DNA of 64,000 nt from DATFVA01 sp963839165 (lineage in GTDB: Bacteria > Bacteroidota > Ignavibacteria > Ignavibacteriales > Ignavibacteriaceae). The stretch covers positions 372,001 through 436,000 of the forward strand of contig CAWIUG010000036.1 in NCBI GenBank assembly GCA_963839165.1. The letters run 5' to 3'. Of this stretch, positions 17,694 to 27,039 are shown piece by piece (position 1 is the stretch's first letter; the number at the start of each line of letters is the position of its first letter). The position numbers and the translations under genes are program-made. The notes beneath the pieces were generated by a model. It was not told the DNA's origin and did not search any database. It worked only from the letters and a program-made list of their open reading frames with translations.

Positions 17694-17741
17694 AATTGAT
17701 TCATTCCGGGAGCTGTTTCGAATCAATTTGACGGTCAAATT
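17694..17741. repeat. Inverted repeats upstream of ilvE
   Basis: Two symmetric elements overlap. AATTGATTC (17694-17702) pairs with GAATCAATT (17720-17728). AATTTGACGGTCAAATT (17725-17741) is a perfect 17-bp palindrome around one G. They could be an operator about 100 bp before ilvE or mutually exclusive RNA stems after mlaE. No T-run follows. Confidence 0.5.
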
Positions 17742-17816
17742 AACTGTTAAACTTTAGCCAATATAAGCTCAAATTTCATAAAGAAATATGACGTGGAACT
17801 CAGTGAATCCCCGCTT

Positions 17817-18602
17817 TTAAAAAATAAGCATCCACAGTATATAATCCAGGATAAGTATAAGTGCCGCCGATAATACAAACGATCGTATGGTAGAAAGTCC
17901 TACACCTTCAGCGCCGCCTTCTGTTCTGAAGCCGATATGACACCCCAGCAATGAAGTTACCCCTCCGAAAACAATGGTTTTTATCAGGCCTGCAACAAAA
18001 TCCTGTATAACAAAGAATCTTTTTACCGAGGTAAAAAATACAGCATAAGATACATCAAGGAAATAATTAGATACGATATAAGCACCGAGTACTGCCAGCA
18101 CATTAGCGAAAGTTACCAGCAAAGGCATCATGAGGATAGCAGCAAGAAAACGCGGCATTGCCAGGTATCTAATAGGACTAATCGCCATTGTTTCAAGTGC
18201 ATCGATTTGTTCAGTTACCTTCATTGTTCCCAGCTCGGCTGCAATAGAGGCACCTACACGGCCAGCAATTACAATTCCTGTAAGCACCGGTCCCAACTCA
18301 GTTACTATTGCCCTGCTTGTTGCAGCACCCAGAAATGAGAGAGGAGCTACGCCCTGAAGCTGATATGCCGCCTGCCAGGCAGCCACAGCACCTGTAAAAA
18401 CTGCAATGATCAGCACAAGTGGGAGAGAGTTGACACCGATATGCTCCATCTGGTAGAAGATTATCTTCCGGCTTCTGGGAATTGAAGGGAAGCTTCTTAT
18501 TATATCCCAAAGGAGCCTTGAAACCTGTCCAATCTCTCTTAATAGATTTAGTGTCTTATTTCCGATATAGCGCAGGAAAAGGAGCATATTGCGTTTGCTC
18601 AT
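17817..18602 (-). CDS. MlaE-family ABC transporter permease
   Basis: This is the inner-membrane permease of the Mla (phospholipid/toluene-tolerance) type importers. The 261-residue protein has about five hydrophobic segments and the family blocks FYQMEHIGVNSLPLVLIIA, FTGAVAAWQAAYQL, ELGPVLTGIVIAGRVGASIAAELGTM and EQIDALETMAISPIRYLAMPR. The ATPase (MlaF) and the substrate-binding MCE protein (MlaD) normally sit next to it, but here the downstream gene is ilvE and the upstream gene is the divergent pckG, so the partners must be elsewhere. Confidence 0.92.
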   Translation of the reverse strand: MSKRNMLLFLRYIGNKTLNLLREIGQVSRLLWDIIRSFPSIPRSRKIIFYQMEHIGVNSLPLVLIIAVFTGAVAAWQAAYQLQGVAPLSFLGAATSRAIVTELGPVLTGIVIAGRVGASIAAELGTMKVTEQIDALETMAISPIRYLAMPRFLAAILMMPLLVTFANVLAVLGAYIVSNYFLDVSYAVFFTSVKRFFVIQDFVAGLIKTIVFGGVTSLLGCHIGFRTEGGAEGVGLSTIRSFVLSAALILILDYILWMLIF

Positions 18603-18803
18603 ATTAATAGTGGAGCAAATTTAATAAATTTTTCCATTCAGGGTGTTTTAAGCGAATTCATCCGAATAAAATTTTGTTGCCAGAGGCTGAGATATTATTT
18701 TTAAATATTCAATAGGATCAAATAATAAAAAGACTTACGGACAACATATTCACCGGAAAGGAATACCTATTTTTTGTCCTGATAATCTTAGGAAAGGAAT
18801 TTT

Positions 18804-20588
18804 ATGGTTCAAAATAAAGAATTAAACAACTGGGTAGATAAAATGGCTGATATGTGTCAGCCCGATTCTGTCTATTGGTGCAATGGTTCGGAAGAGGAGT
18901 TTAAGGAGATGGCTCAAAAACTAATAGAGAGCCGAACATTTACAAAACTGGATGAGAGAATCCGACCCAACAGCTACTTCTGTCATTCCGACCCCTCGGA
19001 TGTAGCAAGGGTTGAAGACCGCACCTTCATTTGTACAGAAAAAGAGATTGATGCAGGCCCTACCAACAACTGGGAGGAGCCCGATAAGATGAAGGAAAAG
19101 CTAAAGGGATTATTTAAAGGATGCATGGAAGGTAGAACAATGTACGTAATTCCTTTCAGCATGGGTCCCCTCGGCTCTGATATTTCACATATCGGTGTTC
19201 AGCTTACCGATTCCCCTTATGTAGTTTGCAATATGAAGATAATGACCCGTATCGGCAGCCGGGTACTTGGGATACTGGGTGATGGAAGTTTTGTTCACTG
19301 CCTGCATTCTGTTGGTATGCCCTTAAATAAGGGAATTAGGGATGTTCCCTGGCCATGTAATAACACAAAATACATTGTTCATTTTCCCGAGGAAAAAAGT
19401 ATATGGTCGTACGGAAGTGGTTACGGCGGCAATGCCCTGCTTGGTAAAAAATGTTTTGCGTTGAGGATAGCTTCTTTTCTTGCTCAGAAACAGGGATGGC
19501 TTGCCGAACACATGCTAATCGTGGGAATTACCAATCCCGAGGGTGAAAAAAAATATATTGCCGGCGCATTCCCCAGCGCATGCGGCAAGACCAACCTTGC
19601 AATGCTCACACCTACCCTGCCGGGATGGAAGGTAGAAACCGTGGGTGATGATATTGCATGGATGAAATTCGGCGAAGATGGCCGCCTCTATGCAATCAAT
19701 CCAGAAGCAGGTTTCTTTGGAGTTGCACCAGGGACTTCAATGGATACGAACCCTAACGCAATGCTGACAATGCAGAAAAATTCTATCTTCACCAATACCG
19801 CTCTAACTCCCGACGATGATGTATGGTGGGAAGGAATGACCCAGAAGAAGCCTGCGAAACTTCTGAACTGGCTGGGTCATCAATGGACGCCCGACTCAGA
19901 TGAAAACGCGGCTCACCCTAATTCAAGGTTTACAGCACCTACGTCGCAGTGTCCTGTTGTTGATCCCGATTGGGAAAACCCAAAGGGTGTTCCAATCTCC
20001 GCAATAATTTTCGGCGGCAGAAGATCAACTACAGTTCCTCTTGTATATCAGGCACTCAACTGGCAGCATGGAACTTTTATGGGTTCGGCTGTTTCCTCGG
20101 AGATGACCGCAGCAGCTGTGGGTGTGGTAGGAAAGATCAGACATGATCCGTTCGCTATGCTCCCCTTCTGCGGGTATAATATGGGCGATTACTTCAAACA
20201 CTGGTTGGAGATGGGTAAAATGACCAGCAGCGATAAGCTTCCAAAAATCTTCTATGTAAACTGGTTCAGAAAAGATAAAGAAGGAAAGTTCCTGTGGCCC
20301 GGTTTCGGCGATAACATCAGAGTGATGAAATGGATATTCGACCGCTGCGATGGAGAAGCAGACGCTAAGAAGACCGCAATAGGTTATCTACCTACGAAAG
20401 AATCTCTCGATCTTTCCGGATTAGATATCCCCGATAAAAAACTTGCGAGTGTCTTTTCGGTTGATAAGGATGAATGGTGTGAAGAGGCAGAAAAAATGGA
20501 GGATTATTACAAGCAGTTCGACAGCAGGCTTCCGGAAGAGCTTAAAAAAGAGCTGAAGGAACTGAAGTCCAGACTCTCAGAATCCTGA
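18804..20588 (+). CDS. pckG: Phosphoenolpyruvate carboxykinase (GTP)
   Basis: PckG converts oxaloacetate and GTP to PEP and CO2, for gluconeogenesis or, run backward, for CO2 fixation into C4 acids. The GTP-type signature is clear: FPSACGKTNLAML with the reactive Cys at C260, YGSGYGGNALLGKKC, WMKFGEDGRLYAINPEAG and GVPISAIIFGGRR. Its length of 594 is typical and differs from the ATP-type enzyme (about 530). The ATG has AGGAAAGGA 6 nt upstream. It is a single-gene unit transcribed away from mlaE. Confidence 0.97.
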   Translation: MVQNKELNNWVDKMADMCQPDSVYWCNGSEEEFKEMAQKLIESRTFTKLDERIRPNSYFCHSDPSDVARVEDRTFICTEKEIDAGPTNNWEEPDKMKEKLKGLFKGCMEGRTMYVIPFSMGPLGSDISHIGVQLTDSPYVVCNMKIMTRIGSRVLGILGDGSFVHCLHSVGMPLNKGIRDVPWPCNNTKYIVHFPEEKSIWSYGSGYGGNALLGKKCFALRIASFLAQKQGWLAEHMLIVGITNPEGEKKYIAGAFPSACGKTNLAMLTPTLPGWKVETVGDDIAWMKFGEDGRLYAINPEAGFFGVAPGTSMDTNPNAMLTMQKNSIFTNTALTPDDDVWWEGMTQKKPAKLLNWLGHQWTPDSDENAAHPNSRFTAPTSQCPVVDPDWENPKGVPISAIIFGGRRSTTVPLVYQALNWQHGTFMGSAVSSEMTAAAVGVVGKIRHDPFAMLPFCGYNMGDYFKHWLEMGKMTSSDKLPKIFYVNWFRKDKEGKFLWPGFGDNIRVMKWIFDRCDGEADAKKTAIGYLPTKESLDLSGLDIPDKKLASVFSVDKDEWCEEAEKMEDYYKQFDSRLPEELKKELKELKSRLSES

Positions 20589-20779
20589 TATCCCGGGTAG
20601 AAGCCTTTATGAGTTCAACATCTAACCAGGTTGTGTTGGAATGTTTGGTATATGCGGATTATGATAATGCGGCATCTATATGGCTGCATCCTTCATAGAG
20701 GGTTAAAACCAGCAACTTTTTGTTATAGTCATGATCATCATACTGTAGAACTTAATAGATGTGGATTATGGTGCAGGAT

Positions 20780-23700
20780 TTAAGAAGTAGATATGCCTTT
20801 GCGGATGGTCTTTTCAACAGCCTGCTTGAAACTTGTGAGATTCACGGGTTTGGAAAAAACAAATTCAATTCCAAGCTCATTGTAATCGGATATTATCTGC
20901 CTGTCTATATCACTGCTGAGCACCATAACAGGCGGCTTCCCCTTCATTTCAAGTTTCTTAAGTTCCTTAACAAACTCATATCCATCCATTACGGGCATCT
21001 TATGATCCGTAATTACGATAGCCGGCGGATAATCCATTATTTTTTCCAGAGCTTCTTTACCATCAGATGCTATATCAACAGTATAATCAGGTGTTATACT
21101 CTTCAGAATTTTAGAATATAGCAGGCGGTCTGTTTTGCTGTCATCAACCAGCAGAATTATTGACGATGCGACAGGAATTGTAAAGATGAATTCCGTACCT
21201 GAGCCATATTCACTTTCAACGCGAATCTCTCCTCCATGTTTTTCGATTATCTCCTTCACCAGGGAAAGCCCGAGTCCTGTACCCTTTTCACCGGCGGTTC
21301 CTTCGGATGAAAATTTCGTATCTACATTAAAGAGCTTATCCAGATTTTCCTTTTTAATACCGGTGCCCGTATCCTTCACCCTGAACTCATAGAACCTTAT
21401 CTGGTCTGCCGGTCTTCCGGAGATTTTTATACTCCCGCCGCTTCTTGTAAATTTAATAGCGTTGGAGATCAAATTATTAAATACCTGAAGAAGAAGTCCC
21501 TTATCCGCAAAAACAAAAAGATCCTCTTCCACCTCAGATCTTACCTCAATGTTCTTCTGTATTGCCGTTCCGATAAGAGTATTGATGGAATTCTCTACGA
21601 GTTTATTTGCATCGGATTTTTCCGGTTCAAATTTTATTCTGCCGGTCTGAATACGAGTCCAGTCGAGCAGCGAATTAACCAGAAGGAGCATCGATTGTGA
21701 TGACTCGCGTATAAACTCAATATACTGCCGTTTCTCCTCTTCATTAAGTCCATCATCATTCAGCAGAAGATCCGTAAATCCCAGTATTGAGCTAAAGGGA
21801 GTTCTCAGATCGTGAGAAATAATTGAAATGAACCTGTCTTTGGTTTCATTAAGTTTGATCAGGTTGTCTGTCGACTTCTTTAATTCATCCTGAGCCATCT
21901 TTCTGAGGGTAATATCACTAATCAATCCATAGACCTTGATGATTATACCGTCGGCCGACCGCACAAGGTTTATCTTATTTCTTATCCAGACAACATTTCC
22001 GAGCTTGTTAATGATCCTCAACTCAAACTCTGCAGAATTCTGTATTCTGCTCTTAAGTAATTTCTTCAGGTGCTTTTTCGCTTCTTCAAAATCATCGGGA
22101 TGAACTACCTTTAGTATCAATCTTGATTCAGTCAGGAATTCAGCCTGTGAGTAGCCCGTAATCCTCTCCACCGATGAGGTATAAAAGACCGGGCGTAGAA
22201 TTCTTCCGGTTCTTTCGAACGTATAGAGAAAATCATCAATGTTCTCTGTTATGTTCCGGTATTTCTCCTCCGACTCCCTGATCGCCTGCTGGGCACGTTT
22301 TCTTTCGGTAACGTCTCTGGTAACAAATACCAGATAGGTTTTCTGATCCTGCACGAACCTCGAGGGAGTAATCTCCGCGTAAAATCTCGTATTGTCTTTC
22401 TTCCTGCCGAGGAACTCAAACCTGCCGGGTACAAGCTTATTCATTTCAAGCAGCTGCAGATATTCGGCAACTTTGAGAATATCGTCGTTGGATACAAGAT
22501 CCAGCATCTGCTGTCCCATCAGCTCCACACTATCCCTATACCCGAATATCCCCGTAAAGGAATCATTACACAAAACTATTTTGCCCTGACTCGCAAGAGC
22601 TATGCCATCGCTGGCCGATTCAAAAAGTGCATTATATAACTCAAGTTTTTTATCTACCTGGTGTTTATCAGATATATCCAGAAGATAAATTGTATAAAAT
22701 TTCTTGCCCGACTTTTCATTAACAGATGATGTAAACCACGCAAGGGTCGGTATCCGGTTCCCTCTGCTGTCTGTTAACGGCAGCTCAACTTTTGTTTTTT
22801 TCTGATCAAAAAGACTAAGCTCAAATACATTGGTTGAAAGGTAATCAGGCGAGATAAACCTGGTAATATTCTGTTTGAGTACCTCTTCGGCAGAAAAACC
22901 CAGTTTTTCGCAGAAGGTATTATTAGTATAAAAAATATCTCCGCTGATATCCATCGAACAAATGAGTTCACCGGCCTGGTTAATAATGGTCCTGAAGGTT
23001 TCTTCGGAAGATTTTAATTTCGATTCGAACAGAGCCTGGTCGGTCACATCCATGCAGCTAACAATAATGGGATGAGCAGGATTCTGAGTTGACGCAAACT
23101 TTACTTCATAGGTTTCTTTTTGTTTGTTTTCTTTGAAAACAGATAAAGTTGTTTTCCAGTGCCCCGATTTATCAAGTTCATCTTTAATCTTATTGAAGTA
23201 GGACTTATCGAATTGCCCGATTATTTCTCCAACAAACTTGCCGTAGGATTCCGTGGATGCATTGAAGCATTTCCTTGCCGCATCGTTGAAGAACTTAACG
23301 TCTCCATCCGTTCCCATTGTCAATACAGGCTGCGGAATATTTTTTATGGCTGTAGTATATGCATCAAGCTCTGCTGATTCATTCCGAAGACGAGCAGCTT
23401 CTTTCTGCAGATTTGTCATGTTTTCAAAAAAGAGATAAAGGAATTTAATCTGACGGTGTTTCGACTGATACGGATATATCCTGCAGTTGTATAAAAACTT
23501 CTGTTCGTGTGTATTTATTTCCAGTGATAATTCTTCAGAACCCCGGTTTTCAATTGAACTTGCGATTGCCGGGACCAGCCTGCTGATAACTTCCTTCGGG
23601 AAAATATCAGACAGCGTTTTACTACTTAACGACCGTTCCGAGGCAATATGTTTGTCGTAGTCTTTTCCTGAAAAATATTTTACTTGTCTTTCGGTATCGA

Positions 23701-24172
23701 TAATCAGGAAAAGATCATAAAACCTGTCGGCAATTTTATTAATAGTTCCCGCAAGCTGAAGGTCATCTTCCTCCGACTGCTTCAAAGTTTTAATATCCTC
23801 GATGATCAGTATACCGCCGCTGAACTGACCCTCGATAAAAACCGGGGAAGCTTTTACAAAAAGAGAAATTACTCCCTGCGCGGAGGCAGGAATATGCCTT
23901 ATCTCTTTTTCGAAAGAATAACCTTCCTGTAACTCCAGCAGTTCCTCTTTTATACTCACTCCAGGGAAAAGATCCTGATCAAGTATATTCAATCCCCTCA
24001 GAGAGAAGGAATCTATACCGTAAAGTACACCGTACCTTGAGTAATTTTCATTAACAAAATCAATTTCCCATTCAGCTGTGAAAGTCAGAATGCCTATGGG
24101 AGCGTTTTCAATAACTTTAAGGAGGTAGTCTTCCCTGTTTGTAAATCCTGTTTTATCGGACGTATTTTGCAT
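20780..24172 (-). CDS. Cytoplasmic multi-PAS hybrid histidine kinase with receiver domain
   Basis: At 1130 residues it has about six PAS units in a row (roughly 16-130, 140-260, 268-385, 390-505, 510-630 and 635-760). A HisKA domain follows with the phospho-His near residue 785 (ISIISHDLRTPF), then a HATPase (NLISNAIKF, DTGTGIKKENLDKLF, GTGLGLSLVKEI) and a C-terminal receiver (about 1003-1130; VDDSKTDR, VITDHKMPVMDG, KPV). No membrane segment or signal peptide is visible, so it senses inside the cell, perhaps redox, gas or small ligands through PAS. No DNA-binding output or partner regulator is nearby. It is convergent with pckG and begins with ATG 24172. Confidence 0.93.
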   Translation of the reverse strand: MQNTSDKTGFTNREDYLLKVIENAPIGILTFTAEWEIDFVNENYSRYGVLYGIDSFSLRGLNILDQDLFPGVSIKEELLELQEGYSFEKEIRHIPASAQGVISLFVKASPVFIEGQFSGGILIIEDIKTLKQSEEDDLQLAGTINKIADRFYDLFLIIDTERQVKYFSGKDYDKHIASERSLSSKTLSDIFPKEVISRLVPAIASSIENRGSEELSLEINTHEQKFLYNCRIYPYQSKHRQIKFLYLFFENMTNLQKEAARLRNESAELDAYTTAIKNIPQPVLTMGTDGDVKFFNDAARKCFNASTESYGKFVGEIIGQFDKSYFNKIKDELDKSGHWKTTLSVFKENKQKETYEVKFASTQNPAHPIIVSCMDVTDQALFESKLKSSEETFRTIINQAGELICSMDISGDIFYTNNTFCEKLGFSAEEVLKQNITRFISPDYLSTNVFELSLFDQKKTKVELPLTDSRGNRIPTLAWFTSSVNEKSGKKFYTIYLLDISDKHQVDKKLELYNALFESASDGIALASQGKIVLCNDSFTGIFGYRDSVELMGQQMLDLVSNDDILKVAEYLQLLEMNKLVPGRFEFLGRKKDNTRFYAEITPSRFVQDQKTYLVFVTRDVTERKRAQQAIRESEEKYRNITENIDDFLYTFERTGRILRPVFYTSSVERITGYSQAEFLTESRLILKVVHPDDFEEAKKHLKKLLKSRIQNSAEFELRIINKLGNVVWIRNKINLVRSADGIIIKVYGLISDITLRKMAQDELKKSTDNLIKLNETKDRFISIISHDLRTPFSSILGFTDLLLNDDGLNEEEKRQYIEFIRESSQSMLLLVNSLLDWTRIQTGRIKFEPEKSDANKLVENSINTLIGTAIQKNIEVRSEVEEDLFVFADKGLLLQVFNNLISNAIKFTRSGGSIKISGRPADQIRFYEFRVKDTGTGIKKENLDKLFNVDTKFSSEGTAGEKGTGLGLSLVKEIIEKHGGEIRVESEYGSGTEFIFTIPVASSIILLVDDSKTDRLLYSKILKSITPDYTVDIASDGKEALEKIMDYPPAIVITDHKMPVMDGYEFVKELKKLEMKGKPPVMVLSSDIDRQIISDYNELGIEFVFSKPVNLTSFKQAVEKTIRKGISTS

Positions 24173-24706
24173 TATTTTTTATATTCATCAAAAAGCTATT
24201 TCCCGAAGTATCAATTATCATGCTACCAGGCAGAAAAGCCCGAAGCCTGGTTCAAGCTTTGGTAAGTTATTATGTATAAACAAGTTAAATGAATTAACTA
24301 ATGTGTGGAAAATGTTAAAAAATGATTCTACACGGGACTCAATGTATCATTTTGGATTTTAATGATCAATTCATTTCACCCGGGAAAAATTTATAAACCG
24401 CCAGATTGAGTTACGATGATGTTTCTCGTTTTGATACCGGGGTTATGGAACTGGCTGTACTCTTATTGGACCCATTTCGGGTCAGTTAAAAGGCACGGTT
24501 GTGGGACAGTCACCTTATAAACCGAGGCCCTGAAGGCGTTGCCATATTGTAGAAAATACTAGTTTGTTTGCCGGATACTGTTTTGTAGAGGCTGAACTTT
24601 TTTAGAATCATGAGCTTCTGTTATAATCGGATCCCGGAGAGGATCAATAGGCCGAAATTTATATCAAAATATCCTAACTTAGGTTTGTAATTATATTATT
24701 AATTTT
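24173..24706. other. Divergent intergenic region, no gene seen
   Basis: This 534-bp stretch separates the multi-PAS kinase (minus) from the SDR gene (plus). I see no plausible coding frame. ACCAGGC (24225-24231) pairs with GCCTGGT (24245-24251), about 50 bp before the kinase start, and could be an operator or leader stem. Both genes should have promoters here, but I cannot place them with confidence. Confidence 0.4.
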
Positions 24707-25519
24707 ATGAAAAACACTATCTCAATACTCGGATGCGGATGGCTGGGATTACCTCTTGCAGAGTTCCTCATCTCAAAAGGATTTTATGTTAAAGGTTCAA
24801 CTACATCCAGTGATAAACTGAGCCGGTTAAGCTCAAAAAATATCGACCCTTTCTTACTGGAATTAAATCCCGAATTAACAGGTGAAGGGAGAAAAGATTT
24901 CTTCGACGCGGAGATCCTGATCATTGATATCCCTCCTGGCGGTGGAGATGATAAGGTCAGCTTCCATCCTAAGCAGATTGAATCAGTTCTTAGCGAAGTG
25001 AAGGAATCCTCCATCAGTAAGGTCATTTTCATCAGTTCAACTTCGGTTTACGGAAACGTGAACCAGGTGGTTACGGAAGACAATGAGCTTAGTCCTGACA
25101 AAGAATCCGGCAAAGCATTACAAATAGTTGAGGAGATGATATTCGCCGAAAATTCAATTAAGAAAATGATCATCCGGTTTGCAGGACTGATAGACAATGA
25201 CCGTAACCCTGTGAAATTCTTCGCCGGGAGAGAAAATATTCCCGGCGGCAAGGTCCCTGTTAATCTTATACACAGAAAGGACTGCATTAATATTTTATAT
25301 CAGGTCATTATGCAGAATACATGGAATGAAATATTTAATGCATGCTCCGATCTTCACCCTTCCAAAAAAGAATTCTATACCGCAGCGGCTGAAAAACTTA
25401 ATCTTCCCGCTCCCATTTTTATCGATACGAACGACAGCTTTAAAATCGTAAACTCTGAAAAGCTGAAGCGATACCTTGGTTATGAATTTATTTATCCCGA
25501 CCCACTAAAGATGATTTAA
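24707..25519 (+). CDS. SDR-type NAD(P)-binding epimerase/dehydratase-like protein (YeeZ-like)
   Basis: An N-terminal Rossmann motif, GCGWLGLPLAEFLISKGF, is followed by IIDIPPGGGDD, the segment VIFISSTSVYGN and RFAGLIDNDRNPV. This matches the atypical SDR group of E. coli YeeZ, whose function is uncertain. The usual Y-x-x-x-K catalytic pair is not clear. Its length is 270. The stop is one base before the ATG of the DMT transporter, so the two are cotranscribed. Confidence 0.82.
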   Translation: MKNTISILGCGWLGLPLAEFLISKGFYVKGSTTSSDKLSRLSSKNIDPFLLELNPELTGEGRKDFFDAEILIIDIPPGGGDDKVSFHPKQIESVLSEVKESSISKVIFISSTSVYGNVNQVVTEDNELSPDKESGKALQIVEEMIFAENSIKKMIIRFAGLIDNDRNPVKFFAGRENIPGGKVPVNLIHRKDCINILYQVIMQNTWNEIFNACSDLHPSKKEFYTAAAEKLNLPAPIFIDTNDSFKIVNSEKLKRYLGYEFIYPDPLKMI

Positions 25520-25520
25520 A

Positions 25521-26363
25521 ATGCTCCCTCTCCTACTTACAATACTATGCTCAACCTCGATTGCTCTTATACTGAAGTACAGCGATACGAAAAAGGGCAA
25601 TCCAGTGCTGCTTCTTTGTGCCAACTATTTTTCGGCCGCGATCATCAGTTTTATTTTAATTATCTCTGGAAAGAGTACCGCGTACTCCACCGAAACATTT
25701 CTTTTTGGAGTTGTCCTTGGACTTCTATTTTTCGCCGGGTTTTTTGTTTTCGCAATGGCAATCAGTAAGACCGGAGCCTCCCTATCGGCCGTGAGTTCAA
25801 GGTTATCGGTGATAATTCCGGTAGGACTCTCGATCATCATCTATAATGAGGTCCCATCAACATTTCAGTCGGCTGGAATCATTCTAGCCCTGATTACCAT
25901 TCTGCTTTTTTATTTTTCTATACGAAAATTTTCATCCGGCAGTTTTAATAAGACGGATTACATGTACCTTGTTCTGCTTCTGGCTGCAATAGGATTGAAT
26001 GATTTCTGCTTAAAGATATTTCAGAACTGGCGTCCGGCAGATGAAAAGAACTTTTTCATATTCATCATTTTTTCTTTTGCGTTTATCTATTCATTCTCAT
26101 ATGTGCTGCTAAAAAAGATAAGGATTGATTACCGTACGGTTTCAACGGGATTGCTTCTGGGCATACCGAATGTTTTCAGTTCATATTTTATGCTTGATGC
26201 GTTGAACAGTCTCCCCGCGGTAATTGTTTACCCTTCCATCAACATCGGAATCATCGTTCTAACAACGTTTGCGGCGTTTCTTATTTGGAAGGAAAAGCTG
26301 AATGTTTATGGGTGGTGGGCGATGGGATCCGGCATTGCGGCGATCTATTTGTTGAGTTTCTGA
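25521..26363 (+). CDS. DMT/EamA-family membrane transporter
   Basis: This 280-residue protein consists almost wholly of hydrophobic segments, about nine or ten, in the two-repeat pattern of drug/metabolite transporters. The end of the first repeat is recognisable (AMAISKTGASLSAVSSRLSVIIPVG), and the second repeats it (LDALNSLPAVIVYPSINIGIIVLTT) before IWKEKLNVYGWWAMGSGIAAIYLL. The substrate cannot be read from sequence. It is tightly coupled to the SDR gene (1-bp gap) and convergent with the gene at 26416. Confidence 0.85.
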   Translation: MLPLLLTILCSTSIALILKYSDTKKGNPVLLLCANYFSAAIISFILIISGKSTAYSTETFLFGVVLGLLFFAGFFVFAMAISKTGASLSAVSSRLSVIIPVGLSIIIYNEVPSTFQSAGIILALITILLFYFSIRKFSSGSFNKTDYMYLVLLLAAIGLNDFCLKIFQNWRPADEKNFFIFIIFSFAFIYSFSYVLLKKIRIDYRTVSTGLLLGIPNVFSSYFMLDALNSLPAVIVYPSINIGIIVLTTFAAFLIWKEKLNVYGWWAMGSGIAAIYLLSF

Positions 26364-26415
26364 ATGTTCACCCGCTACGAGGGTGCGGCTTAATATTCAC
26401 AAGCTCATAGAGTGG

Positions 26416-26718
26416 TCAGCCTCGAATGCTCTCAAGTTTTCTTCTTATCATATCAACATCAGGCAGCCCATTCGGGTAATAACGGCAGGAAAGCGCCGGC
26501 TGCGTGGGTGCCGGCTGGTTTTCAAAATCTTCTCCATTAATTAATAAAGTAGGTGAACCTCTGAATCCCAGCTCTTTAGCTTTTTCATTTGATTCCACCA
26601 GGACTTCCTGATAATCTATATTTTCAAAATCTTTTATCGCAGCTCTAACCCGCTCTATTAGAATCGGGGAATTAGGACATCCATCAAAATGCTGAAGTTC
26701 AATTTGTATTCTTTTCAT
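26416..26718 (-). CDS. Small thioredoxin-like protein
   Basis: The protein reads as a minimal thioredoxin fold: RIQIELQHFDGCPNSP with a single active-site-like Cys, a helix, the strand YQEVLVES and a cis-Pro segment GFRGSPTLLINGEDF. The second Cys of a CxxC is absent (CPNS). A later LSCRYYPN supplies one more Cys. Relatives are often found near mercury or metal genes. I use ATG 26718; an in-frame GTG is at 26727. A 37-codon frame with CxxC lies just upstream in the same direction. Confidence 0.75.
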   Translation of the reverse strand: MKRIQIELQHFDGCPNSPILIERVRAAIKDFENIDYQEVLVESNEKAKELGFRGSPTLLINGEDFENQPAPTQPALSCRYYPNGLPDVDMIRRKLESIRG

Positions 26719-26733
26719 TTTAATCACTTTGGT

Positions 26734-26847
26734 TTATTTGATATGTTCTCTGCAGGCGGCAATTCCTTTATAATCCGGAATTACATATTCGGATTCTATT
26801 ATTCCCTCCTTACATAAAATACAGAGAGCACCGGTAATAACTGTCAT
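26734..26847 (-). CDS. Possible 37-residue Cys-rich (zinc-ribbon-like) protein
   Basis: A short frame from ATG 26847 reads MTVITGALCILCKEGIIESE and, further on, IAACREHIK before TAA. The CxxC at the start and a C-x-x-H (CREH) at the end would make a four-ligand metal site. It ends a few bases before the thioredoxin-like gene. There is no Shine-Dalgarno before the ATG, so this may be chance; the spacing of Cys and His is the only support. Confidence 0.35.
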   Translation of the reverse strand: MTVITGALCILCKEGIIESEYVIPDYKGIAACREHIK

Positions 26848-26894
26848 TTAATTGACAAATGTAAAGATTTGAATTTACAATTACCTGTGATTGT

Positions 26895-26962
26895 AACGAT
26901 CCGGGCCGGGATGACAGGGGATTGCTTCGGTGGAGAACCCGATCGCAACGATATGAAAGGGA
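26895..26962. repeat. Possible eroded interspersed palindromic repeat
   Basis: GGATGACA followed by GGATTGCTTCGG and a few bases later CGATCGCAACGAT recall the TTGCTTCG...CGCAATGAC elements scattered in many bacterial genomes. The match is loose and no second copy of this exact sequence is in the window. Confidence 0.25.
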
Positions 26963-26990
26963 TTTTATTTTCTTTAATTCTGTGTAAAAT

Positions 26991-27021
26991 AAAAAAAGCG
27001 GCAGAGATGTTCTGCCGCTTT
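26991..27021 (-). terminator. Intrinsic terminator after the secreted D-x-D-G-D-G gene
   Basis: On the minus strand AAAGCGGCAGA, a short loop, TCTGCCGCTTTTTTT. It lies about 20 bp after the stop at 27040. Confidence 0.85.
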
Positions 27022-27039
27022 GACCAGGTTATTATGTCG

